Assembly (NCBI GenBank): GCA_945643635.1
Contig: CALZFC010000017.1
Coordinates: forward strand, 1,702,501-1,766,500
DNA: 64,000 nucleotides
Direction of reading: 5' to 3'
From: Allodiplogaster sudhausi
Lineage: Eukaryota; Nematoda; Chromadorea; Rhabditida; Diplogasteridae
The position numbers and the translations under genes are program-made. Shown here piece by piece: positions 59,131 to 64,000 of this stretch (its first letter is position 1; the number at the start of each line of letters is the position of its first letter). The notes beneath the pieces were generated by a model. It saw only the letters and a list, made by a program, of their open reading frames with translations, did no database searches and was not told the origin of the DNA.

Positions 59131-59420
59131 TAGTGCGTCCATAATGTTTCTTCACATGTTTTGAAATTACTTTTATCAAAGGTCTCACCAAATTTTTTTT
59201 TTTTTTTTCTACGACTATAAAAGTTACTATTTCTACCTTGGCATTCTTTTCACTGAATAGTGAAAAGGCTTCGTTAGTTTGAAGGATGTCATACCTCATA
59301 TTGTTTCTTTAGATTTGAATAAATTTCTTTACAAACAGCACACAAACATTTTTACAACAACAAACATCTCTTGAGCATTTTCATTGCACCATTAGACTGC
59401 TCATAAGAGTATGCATATAT

Positions 59421-59503
59421 ACGAGGCCGGGCAGTGGCGCCCCCGGCTTGGTACGACTGGCAAAGACGAGGCCGGGCAGTGGCGCCCCCGGCTTGGTACG
59501 ACT
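59421..59503. repeat. Two-copy tandem repeat with an internal stem
   Basis: The 37-base unit ACGAGGCCGGGCAGTGGCGC + CCCCGGCTTGGTACGACT occurs at 59421-59457 and 59467-59503 with no mismatch. Each unit contains CCGGG...CCCGG, able to form a short hairpin, and is far more GC-rich than its surroundings. Confidence 0.9.
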
Positions 59504-59639
59504 CGTGTGCGTCGATTCCCTATCCCCCCCCTTCCTCCCCAACATATTAGATCATTCGATTTAAGCAAACATTCCTTCCTATATTTTGTGCTGTCACATC
59601 GAAATATTAATTTCATGTACGATAAATAAATAAATATAT

Positions 59640-60024
59640 GACGCGATTTGCGAGAGAATCGTCGTAAGGAAGCCAAAGAGCCGCCTCTCCAAATTCTTGA
59701 GGCCGCTGAGACCATAAAAGTGAATATTTTCAAATTCTACTTTAGTAGCTTTATAAAGCAATATCTTGTCTATTTAAGACAAAAGTTTCACGAATATTGC
59801 TTTATTGCGTGCGAAACAGCGAACGCGAATGTGCGACCATCTCGGCACGTTTCATCGGGCTCTCGAATTTTAAACCTCGCACAGCTCGCTAAAATGGCGA
59901 TTTCAGACTCCCGGACCTATTCCAATCGTTTCGCCATGTTAAAAAGTACCTATAAAGAGCTTTTGAGCGAAATCTAATTTTGCCGGGTCCCCGGCCATTT
60001 TGATACTCTCGCAAATCGCGTCTT
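59640..60024. mobile_element. MITE, about 385 bases
   Basis: Perfect inverted ends GACGCGATTTGCGAGAG (59640-59656) and CTCTCGCAAATCGCGTC with at most one change (about 60007-60023). An open frame of 109 codons runs through it but has no recognisable protein character. Flanks are AT-rich; target duplication not settled. Confidence 0.75.
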
Positions 60025-60697
60025 ATGTATATGTAAATGTAGTTGAGTAGGAGAAAAAAGTTTTTGAGATCTCATATCAAAATTTGTATCCTCAGGGATG
60101 GTGACGATGTCAACTGCATTATTCACCTCTTTTTGTCTCCTTTGTTATGTCTGGATTCCCTGTTCTTTGCCACAAAGTTCTAGAGATCTCATTGTTGTTT
60201 GCCGCACTTTATATTTTCATTCTTGAGCTTTGATTGGCATCCAATTTTGTACCGCAATACATCTCGCTTCAGTTTGAAGGTAGCTGTGGTCTACTCTATA
60301 AGATTTCTCCACTTTATTTCTTTCTATCCAATTCATATTTTCTCATGATATCTCAAGGATTTTCTTAATAACTTTCCTGAGTACTTCCAAGTTAATGTAA
60401 TAGCAAACCATATTTAACGCTGATTAAAGACAATATACTGTTTGTCACTATGGGCCAAAACATAATTTTTTCTTATTTTAACGGACCTGTTCAGATGTCC
60501 GGTCGATGCTGATAGAGACTTCTTCACTTCTCAAAAGTGTAGATCTATAACAGCGTAATCGATTTTTAAATCGCCTCCTTAAAGCAATGGATCCATTTGA
60601 CATTATGACGCACATTGCATTGGGTTAGTAGAAATGGTCCCCACACAAGCTTCAAAAATAAAAATAAAATTAATACTATATGCATATTATATACATA
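60025..60697. other. AT-rich intergenic stretch
   Basis: No coding signal, no repeat recognised. Confidence 0.5.
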
Positions 60698-61254
60698 CAG
60701 TCCCGCTCAACATTGTTGGGTTCATTATTAATAGTATTAATAGTATTAATATAAATAATACAAACTGGAATAGCGCGCAGAATACGCATTTTGGTGGCAT
60801 TTCGCGAACAAGTTTACCTACTTCGACAATGGAGATTACGACTGTGAAGACCGTTTTCAAAAATATGCTGAAATGGCTCAGATCTCATAATATTGCATTT
60901 AATTTGGCCGTGTTTGGGTTCCAAACGGGCTGGCTTTAACTCCTGGACTACAAAGTGCAAAATAAAGTGAAATTTTCAGAGCACTTCTTACCTTTTTTGA
61001 GTTTCTTGCTTTATTTATTTTGAGTTTCTTATTTTGTTTATGTATAAACGACTAAAAAAAAATACAAAAAAATTTATTGCGGGCAAAAATATGTTCTCAA
61101 AAGGTACCGAACCGAGACCTCGAGATTGCCGTTCAAAGCTTACCAATACACTACAGACGATACAAACTGCCCTGATGATACCCTTCTTTGGACAGCATCA
61201 ATTGCCTCACAAAGGAAACTCCGATTATGAACACGTTGGCTCATTCTTTAGTGG

Positions 61255-61292
<38 letters not shown>

Positions 61293-61530
61293 TGTCAGGA
61301 GGGAATGCGAGAGAACGAGAAAGAGGGAGAGAGGGAGACAGAGAAAGAGAGACCGGTGGAGCGAGATATAGAGAGCGGGAGAGAGAGAATGAGATAGATA
61401 GAGAGAGCGAGAGAGAGAGAGGTGTTGTTAGCTGACAATGAGAAAAAATCGTTGGTCTAACGACATACCGTAGCTTCAGCCTTGAAACGGTGACGCAGAG
61501 TAGATGTAGTCGACGCTGCACCTTCTTTCG

Positions 61531-61569
<39 letters not shown>

Positions 61570-62129
61570 CCCACTAAAGTAGGAAACAGAGAGTGTTCAG
61601 AATCGACGTTTCCTTTGTGAGGCAATCGACGCTGTCCAAAGAAAGGTATCATCAAATCTGCTTGTACCGTCTGTAGAGTATTGGTAAGTCTTTGAACGGC
61701 AGTCTCGAGGTCTCGGTTCGTTACCCTTTTGAGAACAGATTTTTGCAAGCACGAAATTTTTTTTTGCTTTTTTCGTCGTTAATACATAAACAAAATGAGA
61801 AACTCAAACTAAATAAAACAAGAAATTCAAGAAAGGTAAGAAGTGCTCTGAAAATTTCACGTTATTTTGCACTTTGTAGTCCAGGAGTTGAAGCCAGCCC
61901 GTTTGGAACCCAAGCACAGCCAATTTAAATGCAATATTATGAGATCTCAGCCATTTCAGCATATTTTTGAAAACGGTCTTCACAGTCGTAATCTCCATGG
62001 TCGAAATAGGTAAACTCCTACTCGAAATGGCACGAAAATGCGTATTCAGCGCGCTATTCCAGTTTGTATTATTTATATTAATACTATTAATACTATTAAT
62101 ACCGGACCCAACAATGTTGAGCGGGACTG
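60698..62129. mobile_element. Foldback element with Tc1/mariner-like ends and TA duplication
   Basis: Ends CAGTCCCGCTCAACATTGTT on the left and the exact inverse on the right, each flanked by TA (60696-60697, 62130-62131), as in Tc1/mariner elements. Arms of about 570 bases (60698-61260, 61560-62129) are inverted copies with moderate divergence. The centre holds GA (61258-61300) and CT (61530-61566) tracts that extend the pairing. No transposase is seen. It lies 130 bases before the first exon of the second chemoreceptor. Confidence 0.85.
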
Positions 62130-62260
62130 TACATATGTTCATTGTATTAATTTTTTAAGGTTTGATATATGTACAACTACTCATAAATTCTGCTTCAGTT
62201 TTGATGTGTAGCTTATTAAATATGTAGATACATGAAATTACTGTATTCAACTTGCATATT

Positions 62261-63992
62261 ATGTTATTATCTTCATTTATTTTAGTTTCCGCGCTATGCA
62301 CAAACTTCTTGCTAATCTACCTAATTCTTGCGCGTCCTCATCTGCATTTTGGCGCCTACCGCTATTTACTTTTAATACTGTCACTATACAACACAGTTTA
62401 CTCCATTGCTCATTTCGTCGACGATCCGGTACTTCTTTTGCAATTATATATGCATAGTGTAGAGAAACGTTTCTTAATTCAATAAATATTAAGTTTAAAT
62501 AAATATTTTGAAATAAAACAGCGAACACATAGAATGTGCACAAAGAGACTTGAATTACAAGAAATTACATATGTGATTTTTAAGATAGCCTTAGTTTACA
62601 ATGACGCATTAATCGCTGTGTCCACCGGCTACTTCAATAGCCCCGAGAGTGTCTGCGCTTTCTCTGCAATGTATTCTGGCGAATATTATCTTCTTGCTGT
62701 AAATTTTCTGTATCGCTACATCGCCATGGTGAGGTTAGTGCGCAACAGAAAGGGAGGTCTTTTCTCTTCTATAGATATGATGACTCATCAATAAGCCTAT
62801 TTTTAAGAGGCCTAGAAGAAGGGATGAAAACTTTATAAATGTGTAACTATAATTAACATGAATGAAAATTTTTATAAATGTGTAACTATAATAAATAATG
62901 TTGAGGCCGCAAAAGATTGCGCTCTTCCGCCGGCCGCCCATGATTCTTCTTCTAGTCTTCATCTACATTGTCCAGTTCACGACGTGGTTCACGAGCATCT
63001 GCTACATCTGGGAGTTTGACGACATCTTCTACGCCACGCACTACGAGCTCCTTCGAACGTTCCCGCATGAAGGAAAGCGCGCGATTGGCGGGATGTACTG
63101 GGTCTGTCTTATTTTACAACTAGTCTAAAAAAGGCATTTTCTTTTCTCTTATTTTACAAGACAGTTTTTCTTATGGTTAGTTTGAACAATGGCTTCAAAT
63201 GGTTGTTAACAGTACTTGTTGGAAATTTTTCCACCTCTTAATTTTTCCTAGTTTATTAAACTCCTCTCTTTGACAGTCGTTTCTATAGACACATTATCGC
63301 TCACGTTAAGGATGTCTAGAAAAGATAAATGAAAAATATAGTATCTCCAGAATCCGATCGATGGCTCCTTTCGATGGCGCACCGGCCTCGGCGCATTCTT
63401 CGTCCTTTCAATCATGGCCAGCTGCATTTCGGTGAGCATCGTCTTGGCGACGCTCATTTACAGGCAACTTAATCGAGGTTAAGATGAGCTTTTTGTTTTT
63501 CCCGTTATGATTAAATTAACATTGATTAAAATCTGAATAAAATATCAAACAAAAAGGGGAGAAAGGTAATAAACTATATTGATAATGTAAAAAAAAATAC
63601 CGCGATCAGAATATGTAGGACGTGGATAAAAAAGTTAAATAGTGAAAGAAGGAATTGTGGGAGCGAGAGAGTTTGAAAAAACAAAGGAATAGAGACAGTC
63701 TAAAAGGAAAGAGTTCTAAATTGGTAAGACGCCAAGTTCATTAATTAGACTTTCTTCTTCACTTTTTACAGACAATTCACGCCAGAGTACGGTCGCCTCA
63801 CGAAAGACGTTGGCAATGCAGCGCAACTTTTTCTATACACTCATGCTTCAAGTTAGATTCAGTTTCAAATTGTGAGGAAAGTGCGTGACTTCAAAAGTAA
63901 TTCCCTGGTTATAAAATCATAGCTGATCATTCCGTTCTTCGTCGTCTACTTGCCAGTTGCTATTCTAGTTGTGCTCCCGGTCATTGTTCCAG
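62261..63992 (+). CDS. Str/Srj-type seven-helix chemoreceptor, 3' end beyond the window
   Basis: Exons: 62261-62428, 62585-62733, 62906-63101, 63351-63477, 63772-63851, 63923-63992, all in phase. Order: TNFLLIYLILARPHLHFGAY (helix 1 and the G-Y-R motif), NTVYSIAHFVDDP, GYFNSPESVCAFSAMYSGEY, FLYRYIAMVR (end of helix 3), RRPPMILLLVFIYIVQFTTW (helix 4), FRWRTGLGAFFVLSIMASCI (helix 5), SRKTLAMQRNFFYTLMLQ then LIIPFFVVYLPVAILVVLPV (helix 6). Intron positions match the minus-strand receptor at 44558-47377 except that its exons 3 and 4 are one here. Start at the in-frame ATG 62261 gives a short N-terminus; a 5' exon could have been displaced by the foldback element. Probably acts in sensory cilia. 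Confidence 0.8.
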
Positions 63993-64000
63993 GTCAGTGT

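Noticed and set aside
59648..59977. 109-codon frame in the MITE as a gene
   Set aside because: No homologue recognised, no intron or codon signal, wholly bounded by the element's inverted ends.
60634..62142. Paired open frames (about 100 residues) in the TA-flanked foldback as a transposase
   Set aside because: They are mirror images of the arms and lack DDE motifs or a DNA-binding domain.

Overview
The window is nuclear DNA of a nematode. Support for this comes from short, intron-rich genes in AT-rich, microsatellite-filled DNA, a spliced-leader-like acceptor just before a start codon, and two Str/Srj-type seven-helix chemoreceptor genes, a family confined to nematodes. The genus cannot be named from sequence alone. 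There are no CRISPR arrays or prokaryotic operons. Most gene models below were assembled by joining exons whose reading phases agree.

Layout. 0.25-3.4 kb: a molybdopterin synthase large-subunit (MOCS2B/MoaE) gene. 5.5-7.8 kb: a large foldback element. 7.9-10.1 kb: a secreted class-3 lipase. 11-38.8 kb: a tandem array of five paralogues (A-E) of a nine-exon membrane protein family that I read as divergent ionotropic-receptor-like proteins. A and D are broken, C has damaged splice sites, B and E look intact. The array is interrupted by a palindrome-ended element carrying a dead PNPO gene (16.5-19.4 kb), a REEP5/YOP1-type ER membrane gene on the minus strand (23.2-25.0 kb), a non-LTR retrotransposon tail (26.2-26.8 kb) and a small Gly-rich gene (35.0 kb). 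39.7-43.6 kb: an unrecognised multi-pass membrane protein.

44.6-47.4 kb (minus) and 62.3-64.0 kb (plus, running off the window): two related Str/Srj-like chemoreceptors, the first carrying a one-base frameshift. Between them lies a nest of elements. A probable 10.3 kb segment bounded by inverted CACACAGCGC ends (48.08-58.36 kb) holds an rps-27 fragment and a host gene. That gene is split inside a coding exon by a 5.3 kb PIF/Harbinger transposon (51.79-57.08 kb) with a CAG target duplication, transposase and Myb-like partner. The transposon is itself interrupted by a 1.3 kb foldback element with TAA duplications whose arms carry tRNA-like A and B boxes. A TA-flanked foldback element (60.7-62.1 kb) sits just before the second receptor.

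Recurring themes are GC-AG introns (seven candidates), tandem duplication followed by decay, and elements whose ends are arrays of short palindromes and which enclose gene fragments.
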